Below, in pieces: positions 55,001 through 63,781 of a stretch of 64,000 nt of DNA. The notes beneath the pieces are model-generated. The model did not search any database. It was not told where the DNA came from and was given only the letters and a program-made list of their open reading frames with translations. The DNA lies in NCBI GenBank assembly GCA_020466095.1, contig CM035806.1:98897090-98961089 (forward strand), in the 5' to 3' direction. This DNA comes from Chlorops oryzae. Taxonomy: Eukaryota; Arthropoda; Insecta; Diptera; Chloropidae. Made by a program: the position numbers and the translations under genes. Positions within the stretch are counted from its first letter, which is position 1. Every line of letters begins with the position of its first letter.

Positions 55001-57701
55001 TGGATTTAAATTTAAATTGTTGAACCAACCACGGACATAATTGAAAAAGACAAGATAATTTTTAAAATAAAAACAAAAATTTCTAAATTAACGTTGAAAG
55101 CAAATGGCAACAGAGCCCTCTGCTGAACATAACCCCAAAAATAACCATCGAATGGACTTCATCCGATTTTGTCACTCCGTTGTCGTGGGACTGCTTTCGC
55201 AATGTTTAAAAAGTTCTAAGATGAATGAATATCTTATATGTCTTATTTTATAAACCAAATGAGAATTATACCGAACGAAAAGAAATGTAATTAAAAATAT
55301 TTTCCTTTCAAATCAACCAAAAATGTTGTTGACTCAACCATTTTTCTTTTGAAATTTTTTTCCTGCTCGAAAATCAAAAGGACTGTGAATAACAATGCGC
55401 CCTTTTAAAAAAAATCATGGTTAATTTCCCTCATTGTAAGACACTTGCGCAATATTTCAACCTTATGCCTGCCTTCCAATAACAATTCCTGCGAATATTC
55501 AACAAATGCAAAAAAAAAGCACTACCCTGTAGGAAGTTGAACTAGTGCAGAAGTATTCTTCGACTACTTCCCAAATCAACAGTACTACTCGCTCGTAATT
55601 TCCCCGCCAATTCATTGAACTGTAAACTTTTACTCTGAGGTGCCATTCGAAAATCGACAGTCGCGTTTGAACTAGTGCAGAAGTAGAGGCAACAGGGCCA
55701 ATGCGTGTGTGCTTTAAGTGCTCTAGCTCCCAAACCACTTTCGGGCCCATTAGTTAACATTAGACAGTATGTTCTTGGCAATTGGTGCTTTAATTATTAA
55801 AAAATTTTAAAAAAAATTAAAAAAGGCTAAGTTGTTTAGGATTTTGACTTTGAAAATTTTTATCTCTGATTTTACACTGAAAAAAAAATTATATTTGTGA
55901 TTTTGTTCATTATTATTAAAAAATTTGTTAAATTTTCTATACAAATCACTACTATTTTTTTTGAGAAAAAAAAATTTAGTTAGAATATTTGCATTCAAAC
56001 AAAACCTTATTTTCATGTGCGGCAATGTTTAGAAGCCTATATTTTCAAAACTAACGGATTTTCAGCCAAAATTTTTTGCCCCCTAATTCATATCCCATAG
56101 AGGTACAATTGAGCCGAATATGAACGATTTTCAGAACATCACCTTTTTTTCGTTGCCCGCTTCGCGTGGAATGCCCCATATGTTTTGATGGCTTGAATAT
56201 TTTTTGAGGAATTCCTCCACAGCTATTAATGCGCTATTGGAAACCCGGAATCAATGAGATATTCGACTTAGAAAATTATGTTTCGAATTTTTTTTTAGCC
56301 TGTTAACTTAGTTTGAGGAAACATTTTTTCAACTTAGGTCATCCTTAAGCTCTCCTATTTTGAATGCCCCGCCCCGTTTCGAACAAGGCTCTTTGATGTT
56401 TTTTCAATTATTTTGAAACTTCACCTAAATTATCGTTCAATCTCATTTTTCACAATTTCATATTAATTTATATCTTATGTATATACATTAGGGTGGCTCT
56501 GGGATAGCGTAGGGGATGCGTTCTATGCTCTTGATCCCAGGGTCCGAGGTTCAAAAATCGCATGTTAGGGGCACACTACATAAAAAGACGTACCCTCACA
56601 CAAAACACAAGAAAACCTCATTGGTATCACAATGGGCTCCTAGAGGGGTCAAATGTAGGACCAACTCCCTTTATTTTTTTTATCTCCAACAATTTCTCCA
56701 AACAAACCTTCCCCCTATCTCCACCCCTTAAGGGGGCTCCCATACAAAAGTAATTTTTTTTTTGAATTTTCCCCCCACTGTCCTAACTAGCCCCACAGTG
56801 CCCCTAGAGGAGTCAAATGTATGACCGACCCCCATCAACTTTGCCCCCCTAAAAATTTTTTCCAACATACTGACCCCCTATCTACTCTCCTTAGGGGGGC
56901 ACCCATACAAAATTACCTTATTTTTATCACAATTTCATACAAAATGGCTGTCACCACAGTCAAACCCCTCCTAGGGGGATGATATATATGACCGACCCCG
57001 ATTATTTTTTTACCCCAAACATTTTCTTCAAACATACCTACCCTCTATCTCCCCTCCTTAGGGGGTCACCCATACAAAATTACCTTAATTTGATCACAAT
57101 TTCATACAAAATGGCTGTCACTACAGTCAAACCCCTCCTAGGGGGATGATATATATGACCGGCCCCCATTATTTTTTTACCCCAAATATTTTCTTCAGAC
57201 ATACCCACCCTCTATCTTCCCTCCTTAGGGGGGGTCCCCATACAAAACTAGGGTTAAATTAAAGAAAAATGCCTCACGAACTTCAATCTATAATATAGAT
57301 GTCGTTGGAACAAGAACGAGCATGTTCAGTATGCATATTCGAAAAATTTACAAAATTATCTTTTAAACCAGCCTAATATGATACAGGAAAAGAGTTTCAA
57401 AAAAAGTCATCACCCTAATATACATATTTAAAAATCTTTTGATTTACTCTTACCGATCTCTAATCGCGCGTTGTCGTTCCGTGTATGATCTATACTCGAA
57501 ATCCAAAAACTTCCACTCTTTGATGATACGAAACGGGCTGCTAGGTATTTGATTAAAAGAGTTTGAGTTCAAGGCGTGGGAGTAATTATTGTACACAGTA
57601 TTGGGTTGATAGTTATACGATAGTTGTTGAAAGTCTACGGCCGTACTACTGCATACTAAAACCCAAAATGATACAAACACGTTCAATTGGTGGTACTTCA
57701 T
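45656..57701 (-). CDS. yellow-h: Yellow/MRJP-family secreted protein, complete
   Basis: Five coding exons (57454-57701, 48943-49188, 48027-48456, 47854-47956, 45656-46032) give 1404 nt, 467 codons plus stop, all in frame. The ATG at 57701 (MKYHQLNVFVSFWVLVCSSTA) supplies a signal peptide. The body shows the family order: EWKFLDFEY, FVPENNIPLGID, RWKDGVPASL, CRRLWAIDSGIVN, PPKIVAFNL, the aromatic VWRFGLIVYS, then GVMFFTQVHQDNVGCWD and the C-terminal PRIAASNVL. Yellow proteins are secreted beta-propellers acting in cuticle or pigmentation; the role of yellow-h is poorly known. Length and linkage suggest yellow-h, but another yellow paralogue is possible. The intron after exon 1 is 8.3 kb and filled with repeats. 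Confidence 0.93.
46122..46925. mobile_element. Element with CAAGGTGTATTTAAC ends in yellow-h intron 4
   Basis: 804 bp with about 29-bp inverted ends CAAGGTGTATTTAACAA, flanked by CTGTCAAC (46114-46121) and CTGCCAAC (46926-46933), an 8-bp duplication with one mismatch. Encloses copy B of the CATATAGTA element. Confidence 0.75.
46164..46708 (+). mobile_element. CATATAGTA element, copy B
   Basis: Matches copies at 10971-12224 and 53841-54529 but lacks the last bases of the right end (stops at CTATATTAC). It lacks the 555-bp insertion seen in copy A. Confidence 0.7.
47227..47830 (+). repeat. ~600-bp purine (GA) tract in yellow-h intron 4
   Basis: The plus strand is almost only A and G, as irregular GGAAGA/GGAGAAA units. 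The yellow-h transcript therefore contains a CU-only run starting just past the exon 4 donor. Long minus-strand Ser/Pro/Leu-rich open frames here come from the lack of stop codons in such sequence, not from genes. Confidence 0.9.
47854..47956 (-). CDS. yellow-h: yellow-h exon 4
   Basis: 103 nt, acceptor atgtcatag, donor G|GTATGT. Encodes EFTVSTDLLHDESLWANSQ...EIGDRGVN. The intron before it is only 70 bp (47957-48026). Confidence 0.92.
48027..48456 (-). CDS. yellow-h: yellow-h exon 3
   Basis: 430 nt after a weak acceptor (tttacatttggaag). Encodes LWAIDSGIVNATVSLNQ... to HPMASFK, with donor GTAAGT in phase 0. This is the central beta-propeller part. Confidence 0.92.
48629..48862 (+). mobile_element. 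234-bp MITE, copy 3, in yellow-h intron 2
   Basis: Same orientation and length as copy 1. Perfect 8-bp duplication ATTGCTGT (48621-48628, 48863-48870). Confidence 0.93.
48943..49188 (-). CDS. yellow-h: yellow-h exon 2
   Basis: Acceptor ttttcacag (49190-49189), 246 nt, donor AG|GTTTGA. Joins in phase 2 to exon 1 giving AIRDRSFVPENN. Ends in VDKCRR, the conserved motif before the next exon's LWAIDSG. Confidence 0.93.
49366..51893. repeat. Satellite-like tandem array, ~155-bp unit, in yellow-h intron 1
   Basis: At least 16 head-to-tail units visible (starts near 49371, 49528, 49687, 49849, 50000, 50154, 50307, 50461, 50608, 50768, 50999, 51153, 51291, 51447, 51603, 51757). Each contains CGATAAAAAACCCAATACCC, ACGCATCAATTTTGC, AATAGATGCTATTGC and AACAAGGGTATTATACGTCC. 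Differences are mostly small indels in A/T runs. The true copy number is unknown because of the gap. Confidence 0.95.
50860..50959. other. Assembly gap (100 N) inside the array
   Basis: Exactly 100 N, the usual placeholder for a gap of unknown size. The apparent spacing across it (50768 to 50999) does not fit a whole number of units. Confidence 0.98.
52101..52572 (+). mobile_element. 472-bp hAT derivative with dimerisation-tail remnant
   Basis: Ends TAGTGTCCGACCGAAGGTG and the inverse, perfect 8-bp duplication ATAAATAT (52093-52100, 52573-52580). Subterminal regions repeat CGGCTTCGG. Around 52345-52415 the plus strand encodes AEKYLSAHPTSVASEQLFSADV, the hAT C-terminal dimerisation motif; the rest of the transposase is gone. 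Confidence 0.9.
52713..53607 (+). repeat. Dispersed repeat with CAGACGGAC microsatellite, best copy
   Basis: Uninterrupted, about 895 bp, from AACAAGTAAGGGTGTTATAG to the terminal palindrome CTCGACACAGAGTGTGTCGGG. Microsatellite at 53413-53470. It serves as the reference for the other fragments. Confidence 0.8.
53841..54529 (-). mobile_element. CATATAGTA element, copy C
   Basis: 689 bp, both ends present (CATATAGTAATATAGG...CTATAGTACTATATG), opposite orientation to copies A and B, without the insertion of copy A. Target duplication not evident. Confidence 0.78.
54829..55441 (-). mobile_element. 'TTGATTTTCGAGCAG' dispersed repeat, full copy
   Basis: Opposite orientation to 30605-31237 and similar in length (613 bp). 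Provides the empty site for the 234-bp MITE at 10397-10630. Confidence 0.72.
55442..56480. other. yellow-h intron 1 sequence, unassigned
   Basis: Mixed-composition intron DNA. GTTGAACTAGTGCAGAAGTA occurs twice (about 55538 and 55668). Two overlapping minus-strand frames near 55500-55780 lack domains. Confidence 0.4.
56489..57417. mobile_element. 929-bp hAT-like element with internal tandem repeats
   Basis: Ends TAGGGTG and CACCCTA, flanked by the perfect 8-bp duplication ATATACAT (56481-56488, 57418-57425). The interior has about four degenerate units of roughly 167 bp (starts near 56653, 56822, 56989, 57156), each with GACCGACCCCC-like, CCCTATCT and CCATACAAAA blocks. No transposase. Confidence 0.85.
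57454..57701 (-). CDS. yellow-h: yellow-h exon 1
   Basis: Start codon with A at -3 (aaagATGAAG), hydrophobic signal peptide, then EWKFLDFEYRSYTERQRAIRD. Donor CG|GTAAGA at 57453. The upstream in-frame codons lack an ATG. Confidence 0.92.
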
Positions 57702-58549
57702 CTTTCGGTACAAGCGGCTTCTTGCTAATATCAACCAACTTCTTCAACTGGCCGCTCATATAATACTAAATTAGTTCATACCTCAATTACGGTACTGAGT
57801 TATGAGATAGTGCCAAGCGTAGACCAGTTTTGTTTGTAATTTGAAATTTGAAGCAAAAAAAAAGGAAAAATAATCGATCTGAAAATGCGAACAAACGCGG
57901 TAAAAAAAAAAAAAAAAAAAACCAAAAAAGCTCCTCTTGACTTCAAAAGCTTTTAGGTGAATGTATCTCTATAACCTTAATTAAGTAATATTACCGTGGG
58001 ATTTTGTTGAATTGAAAGAGTTCGCTACGTAATGAGATTTGCTTTGCATTTATTCAAAAGTTCAAATAAAACGTAGGGAATTTTGTGTTTTGATTAGGAT
58101 TTGGGGGGATACATGCAAACTGCTTCAGAAACTTATCTTTAAACTTTTATTCGAAAAAAAATTTCAGTGGGTAGAGTCTAATGTCGGGTCTCCAAAAGTA
58201 AAAGACGTCCAAATATGAAGTACGAATTTCAATCAAATGCGCTTTTGATTGTAACTAGTTTGCATAAACATTAAGGTGGATCGTTTTGTTCGACAAAAAA
58301 AAAAAATTAAAATTAAAATTGCCCCAGTGAAATAAGATTCTACAATTTTTTTAGAGAAAAAATGCTTTTCAAAAAGAAGGCCCATCTTAAATAGGCCTAA
58401 AGGCATGCTACAAATTATTCAAATTTCTACCTAATCAAAAAAGTTTTTAAATTAGATTTTTCTTATTTTGATTCTTAGAATAATTTTAGGCATGAGAAAA
58501 AAATAAAATTTTTCTTGAAAAATCATCATAAATTGGCCATTTTAAGATA
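57702..58549. promoter_or_regulatory. yellow-h upstream region
   Basis: DNA between the yellow-h start codon and the first upstream MITE, within the 1.76-kb spacer to the hexokinase stop codon. It should contain the yellow-h 5' UTR and promoter by position. I could not identify a convincing TATA box or initiator. Confidence 0.4.
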
Positions 58550-58557
58550 GTTATTAA

Positions 58558-58798
58558 TAGAGCGTGTATTTTTAAGCATTTATAAAATTGAAGCGTACTT
58601 TATGGGGCAAAAAATTTGTTCAATTTACATAAAGTTAAGATTCAAATCGATTTTTAGCCTATTTAAGACTTTTTCAAAGCTAGGAAATCCCCTTGAAGTT
58701 CAAATTCGCTACTTATTTCCAAAATAGTGATAAGAAAAAAAAATATCCCCCCACAAAGTATGCTTCAAATTTATAAATGCTTAAAAATACACGCTCTA
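58558..58798. mobile_element. 'AGAGCGTG' MITE, copy 2
   Basis: 241 bp, same as 4041-4281 in opposite orientation. 8-bp duplication GTTATTAA at 58550-58557 and 58799-58806. Confidence 0.93.
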
Positions 58799-58806
58799 GT
58801 TATTAA

Positions 58807-59049
58807 CAGTGCTCGGATTTTGTTGACTTTTATAAATTTAAAGCATACTTAAAGGGGCAAAATTTTGTTCTAGCTAACAGTTTACGAATAAGTTAAGCGA
58901 AGCTAAAATTCAAACCACTTTTCTTACTTCAAAAAATTCATATTCAAGTTAAAAATCGAATTGAATCTTAACTTTATGCGAGTTGAACAAAATTTTTACT
59001 CCTTAAAGTATGCTTTAAATTTTTAAAAGTCAACAAAATCCGAGCCCTA
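58807..59049. mobile_element. 'GGGCTCGG' MITE, copy 3
   Basis: 243 bp, termini CAGTGCTCGG and CCGAGCCCTA, flanked by the same 8-bp GTTATTAA (58799-58806 and 59050-59057). It sits directly against the previous MITE with one shared duplication between them. Confidence 0.93.
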
Positions 59050-59458
59050 GTTATTAAAGGAAATAAAAAAAATTTTCAATGGCTCGAATTTTGAGGGACA
59101 TTGAAGTGATTGTTTCTTTGCTCTTTGATATGTTTTCACTAACAATGATGACCAAAATACGTCGAATATAGCATGAAAAACCTTTGTTTGCAAAAGCGGA
59201 AGGTTAAAATTCACAATTTTCCTATAGTTTCTTTAGCATAATTATTAAGTATGGGCAACAGAATAATATTCTGCTAGGGAAATAGGGGGTTAGAAAATCG
59301 ATCCACCATAATATACATACATATATGAATATGTTCAATATTTGCTGGAATAGCTGCGCCTTTGGAAATCAGGCATCAGCGATAGTGTCATGAAAAGAGA
59401 AGTCACTTAAGCTATTTACGATTTCATTTTTCCTTAGATATGTTGGGATTTTTTTTTT

Positions 59459-59551
59459 TTATTCACTGAGTCGTTTGCGTATTTTTAACGCAATCGCAGC
59501 AACTAAAGCAGCACCCTTTCCACTGCCATCCTCGGCAAGCATGAAGGAAGT
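59459..59551 (-). CDS. Hexokinase terminal exon
   Basis: 93 nt, acceptor ttctttcag, encoding TSFMLAEDGSGKGAALVAAIALKIRKRLSE and TAA. The GSGKGAALV motif fixes the exon. Confidence 0.93.
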   Translation of the reverse strand, partial: TSFMLAEDGSGKGAALVAAIALKIRKRLSE

Positions 59552-60984
59552 CTGAAAGAAGAAATTGAAAAATTAATATGCGATTAGGCGGGTGAATTTC
59601 CTCAAAATGACCTTCTTGCCCGGTGCCCATGCTTGTGTTAGCTCCGATATCCAGTGTCTCAAGCGGGTGTGATGTTTGTAAACCGAACCGTCAATGGCAA
59701 CGGTTATTGATTCCGGTTCATTGTCCATCCGATTGAGCAAAACTGACGTGACGATCGCAACCAATTGGGCCGCCCTTAACGTTATCAAACCACAAACATA
59801 TCGAACGATATCTAAGTCATCGTCGGTGTATGTTGTTGGATTTTGGAAATTCGATTTGAGTGATTCTTTAATTGCATCATAGCTATCGAGAAGAGTGTCT
59901 CTAATATAAGAAAAAAATTTTATTCGTTAAGCCGTCTCTTAATTCATTTGGCAACATCCAAAATATTAGGGGTATTCACAAAGGCGTCGGAAAAATATAA
60001 AGTCGGAAAATTGGAAAATTTTATCTGATTAAAAAGTTCTGCAAGATACAAAAAAAGTTTAAAATTTTTTTAAGAAGTCGCAATTTTCCGATTTTCCGAC
60101 TTTCCAACGTTTTCAACACGCCTTTGTGAATACCCCTATTGTGTATATGTATGTGTTTCGAATGTGTACTTACTGTTCGATTCGAGAAATATTATCGGAG
60201 TCAAATTTCCATGGATGCGGAAAGTCATCTTCCGATAAAGATGTAAGGAAAAGTCCTTTTTCGTGTAAGCGCAATAGTATGATACGACAAAGCTCGCCCA
60301 AATATTTCCCGCCAATATATTTTTCGAAGGTAAATGAGTTTCTTAGCAAAGAAGTATCGTCAACCGATCGATCGAAATCGGTTTTTATGAAATCGAGAAC
60401 GCCGTTATCACCAAATGCCCCCCATTCCACATCGATGATAACATGCTTCTCGCTGTGCCGCTCTTGAACCCAATGCTTTACGCGATCGGCTGATTCCATA
60501 TAACAACCGTTAGAGCCTGTACCCAAAACAATGCCAACACGAGTGTTCCGATCTAAGTATGCACCATGCATTAGCGTTCCGGTTGTATCATTCAATATGG
60601 CGACAATGTCGATATTTGTGCGGCCGCAGTTTGTTAACGCTGCTCTTAGCATGCGAACAGCGTCTTGGCCCACGACTTCCGGGCAATTGAAAGATTTCGT
60701 CCATGTTACGAGTACACCAGAGTCCAGTCCATTTTGCCGCATTGGAAAAGAAAATGTAAATCCAAGTGGGTACGAAATGTCCTCCCGTAAGTCCTGCTCC
60801 TTTGCGAACGCATCTATGCAGGTTGCTAGAAAATTAAAAAGCGTCTTGCCACAACCTATACGAAGTTCCTCCGGCAATGGGTAATATTTGACCACTTCTC
60901 GTGTGACAGCGCCATTTTCAAGGGTTAATACCATAACACGGAGATTTGTGCCTCCCAGGTCCATTGCGAGAAAATCACCATTCT
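59459..60984 (-). CDS. Hexokinase, C-terminal three exons (5' part not found)
   Basis: Exons 60174-60984, 59612-59900 and 59459-59551 join in frame and end TAA, encoding about 397 residues. Phosphorylates glucose or other hexoses with ATP at the start of glycolysis; cytosolic family. Seen: phosphate-1 loop MDLGGTNLRV, sugar-binding LGFTFSFP and TWTKSFNCPEV, catalytic Asp in LNDTTGT, GTGSNGCYME, VEWGAFGDNG, adenosine-site IDGSVYKHH and the C-terminal EDGSGKGAALVAA. The active-site residues are present, so it looks functional, though divergent (for example TTGTLMHGAY). The N-terminal 70-80 residues must lie in an exon beyond 60984; the intron there contains a dispersed repeat, and no candidate was seen before the window end. 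Confidence 0.93.
59612..59900 (-). CDS. Hexokinase exon (penultimate)
   Basis: 289 nt, acceptor cttatattag. Encodes DTLLDSYDAIKESL... through VAIDGSVYKHHTRL to APGKK, donor AAG|GTCATT in phase 0. Confidence 0.9.
60174..60984 (-). CDS. Hexokinase exon (large, catalytic)
   Basis: 811 nt, acceptor aaaatttcag (60986-60985), donor CA|GTAAGT. Holds the phosphate-1, sugar-binding and catalytic Asp motifs. The open frame upstream of the acceptor is intron. Confidence 0.93.
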
Positions 60985-61065
60985 CTGAAATTTTAAGACA
61001 AAACACCATGAAACACTTCCGAAATTCAAATGGAACTTGAACGAAATTTGGCACTTATGCTTCCT

Positions 61066-61426
61066 TTGTAGCCTATGTTATAACATCCTCTCCAAAAATT
61101 GTCTTGATGATGATTAATAAGGGTACCTCCAGTACTAGTGTCTGTCACAGAAATTCCAAATCTGTCACAAAATTGGACTTTTTGGAAATAACTATTTCTA
61201 TATAACTATTAGAATTCAAAAATTTGGAAAAGTGGGCGTGGCAAAGGAGTGGTTTTCATAAAGAAATTGAACAAAAATCCGCCTTATGGCCTTAAAAATC
61301 TCTAGAATGTTCTTCCTTTAGTGGTCCTTTTTTTTTAAATCGTGTTTTAAAATTTATTTAAACATGTGTGTCTGTGTCGGGTATTTTATTGTCAGGCTCA
61401 CCTGACTATAATACCCTTACTTGTTT
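61066..61426 (-). repeat. CAGACGGAC-type repeat, 5' part, reverse
   Basis: Matches the first part of 52713-53607 on the opposite strand (CACCTGACTATAATACCCTTACTTG at its right edge, broken into shorter shared blocks). Lies in the hexokinase 5' intron. Confidence 0.7.
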
Positions 61427-61430
61427 AATA

Positions 61431-62116
61431 TCGTTTCAATTTTTTAAATTATAGAATTTGCTTACTATGCTAAAAATACCAAATTTTTGAACATCCTTCA
61501 CGCCCTTTAAGCAAAATAATTATGAGAGCCAAAAAAATTTTGGAAAACAAATTATATCCAAGGGCAGCGAAAATTAAATTCCAAATTAATGTAATTATTA
61601 AATACAATTATTTTTTATTAATTATATACATAGACATTTCGCAAGAATTATTGAAAGTTCGTTACGCAATTTTTACGATTTTTGTGACAGCCCCCCGTAC
61701 GCACAGTAGTCGGAAATTTTTTTGTAGCGCGACAAAAATATTTTTTTGACTTCAAAGCTTTCTTTTGGTCTTAATAATTGGGAAAACTATATAAAAAATA
61801 TTCTGAATAACGTACTCAAGTTATTGAGCAAATAATTGCAAAAAATCATAGACAAATAACCATTATTTAAAAACTTTTATAATTTCCAAATTTACACATT
61901 ATATATGGGAACAAAAATAAACCAAATTAGAATTGTATCCAATATTTAAGGGGATGGTATAGTTTTAAAAAAATTTTGAAACGTTTTTTCTTCTGAATGT
62001 ACAACATTTCATAAGTACAGTCAAAACCATTTATAACAGACTTAAAAGGACCGGAAAATCTGTCTGTTGTATACGATATCTGTTAAAGAAATAGATCGCA
62101 TATAGAAGACAGTCTG
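61431..62116. other. Hexokinase 5' intron or upstream, unassigned
   Basis: AT-rich. A pogo-like single end (TACAGTCAAAACCATTTATA) stands near 62017. No hexokinase N-terminal exon recognised. Confidence 0.4.
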
Positions 62117-62497
62117 CTAGGCGCCTAAGGGTACTACTCAATTTTCAGTTGGCCAATTTTAAGTTGTGTGCTTGTGGCACACAGAACTATATGAGAGCGC
62201 TCCGAGATTCCAATTTTTAGTTGATCCAATAAAAAATTTGTGTTTTGTCACAAATTTTAAATTAGCCAATTGTGTTGTGTTACATACGTTCTTATGGGGC
62301 GCCGCACACTACTCAATTTTTAGCTGGTAGTGTTCCATAAACACATGGTACCGAGTAATTAATAAATTGATCTGTAGTTAATTAATAATAAATTAATTGA
62401 ATTGAAAGTACCCAATTTTAAATTGTATAGTTGGCGCGCAAGAGCACTTTTCCAACTAAAAATTGGCCAACTACAAATTGAGTAGTCGGCGCCTAGC
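62117..62497. mobile_element. MITE-like inverted repeat 'TAGGCGCC'
   Basis: Ends TAGGCGCC...TACTACTCAATTTTCAG and CTACAAATTGAGTAGTCGGCGCCTA are inverted, and CAATTTTTAGTTGG-type motifs repeat inside. Target duplication unclear. Confidence 0.6.
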
Positions 62498-62519
62498 CTT
62501 AGTAATAGAATATTTTGAA

Positions 62520-62830
62520 AAACGCCATCTTTTCCAATTTTTAAAATTTATTGAGTGCCCTAAAATATGCTTACATATCAAATTTTACCAAAACAACTTG
62601 AAAAATATTGGTTTTTGAGCGGTTTTTGTGATCTTCATAGCAGACCCTAGTACTGGCGGTACGCTTAAAAATAGTCCGATCTGGTCTCATGTCCTCGTGA
62701 ACATGCATACCGAATTTCGTTTAGATAGCTCAGCTTCTTTGATACGAAAACTGTATACAGACAGACGGACACGTCTAAGTCGAATCTTCTGGTGACGCTG
62801 ATCATTTCCAGAGTGTGCCGGGTGTAAAAA
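62520..62830 (+). repeat. CAGACGGAC-type repeat, 3' half
   Basis: Shares CAGACCCTAGTACTGG..., ACAGACAGACGGACACGTCT and CTGGTGACGCTGATCATTTC with the other copies; the 5' half is missing. Confidence 0.7.
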
Positions 62831-62848
62831 CGCTTTCATAAAAAAACA

Positions 62849-63781
62849 AGTAAGAAAGCTAAAGTCGGTCAAGCCCGACTTTGAAATACCCAGCGTCCCG
62901 ACATTATGAGCGCACTATGTGTTGCTTCTCTATTTGTGGGCGTGGCAGTGGGAGGGCGACATAAATTATTTCCCTACACCTTTCATTCGCCTTGGTGAAC
63001 CCATGTTGCGAATTTGAAGCTTCTACGCCTTTTACTTCGGAAGTTACGAAAAATCTTCATTTGTGGGCGTGGCAGTGGGCGGGCCACGTACAATTTTTTC
63101 CTACACCTTTCATTCGCCTTGGTGAACCTTTGTTGCGAATTTGAAGCTTCTACGCCTTTTACTTCGGAAGTTAGGAAAATTCTCTATTTGTGGGCGTGGC
63201 AGTAGGCGGGCCATATAAATTTTTTTCCTACACCTTTCATTCGCCTTGGTCAACCTATGTTGCGAATTTGAACCTTCTTCGCCTTTTACTTCACAAGTTA
63301 CGATAAGCCCTTATTTGTGGGCTTATTTGTGGGCGTGGCTCACAGAGGGCAGCGTTAAATTTTTTCCAGGATATGTCCCTTTTCGTAGTTTACCAGTACA
63401 CCAAATATCAATGGAATGTGTTGAGTGGTTCGCAAGTTACAAGCATTTTACTGAAAACACATTATATTCATTTGTGGGCGTGTCAGTGGGCGGATGTCTC
63501 CCATTTTTACTTAGGATCATACTCGGATCCCGATATACCTGTGTGCCAAATTTCGACTTGATTGGTCCAGCCGTTTCGGAGGAGATCCGACCACGGACGG
63601 ACGGACAGACGGACAGACGGACAGACGGACGGACGGACGGACGGACAGACGGACATGTCTAAATCGATTCAGTTTTTGATCCTGATCATTTCTATATATA
63701 TATGTCTATATCTCCGGAGCTTAGTTCTCCCTGTTACAAGATTCGCACAAAACTAATATACCCCGCTTACGCTGGGTATAA
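62849..63781 (+). repeat. Related repeat family with tandem ~120-bp units
   Basis: Starts AACAAGTAAGAAAGCTAAAG with hairpin AGTCGGTCAAGCCCGACT and ends with GCTTACGCTGGGTATA, inverse to ATACCCAGCG near its start. The interior has three to four tandem units of about 120 bp (TTTGTGGGCGTGGCAGTGGG...CACCTTTCATTCGCCTTGG) at about 62930-63350, then a GACAGACGGAC microsatellite at 63593-63652. Same layout as 52713-53607 but a different family. Confidence 0.75.

Noticed and set aside
57702..57734. A longer yellow-h start (eleven more residues)
   Set aside because: The upstream start would be TTG; the ATG at 57701 has a good context and gives a normal signal peptide.
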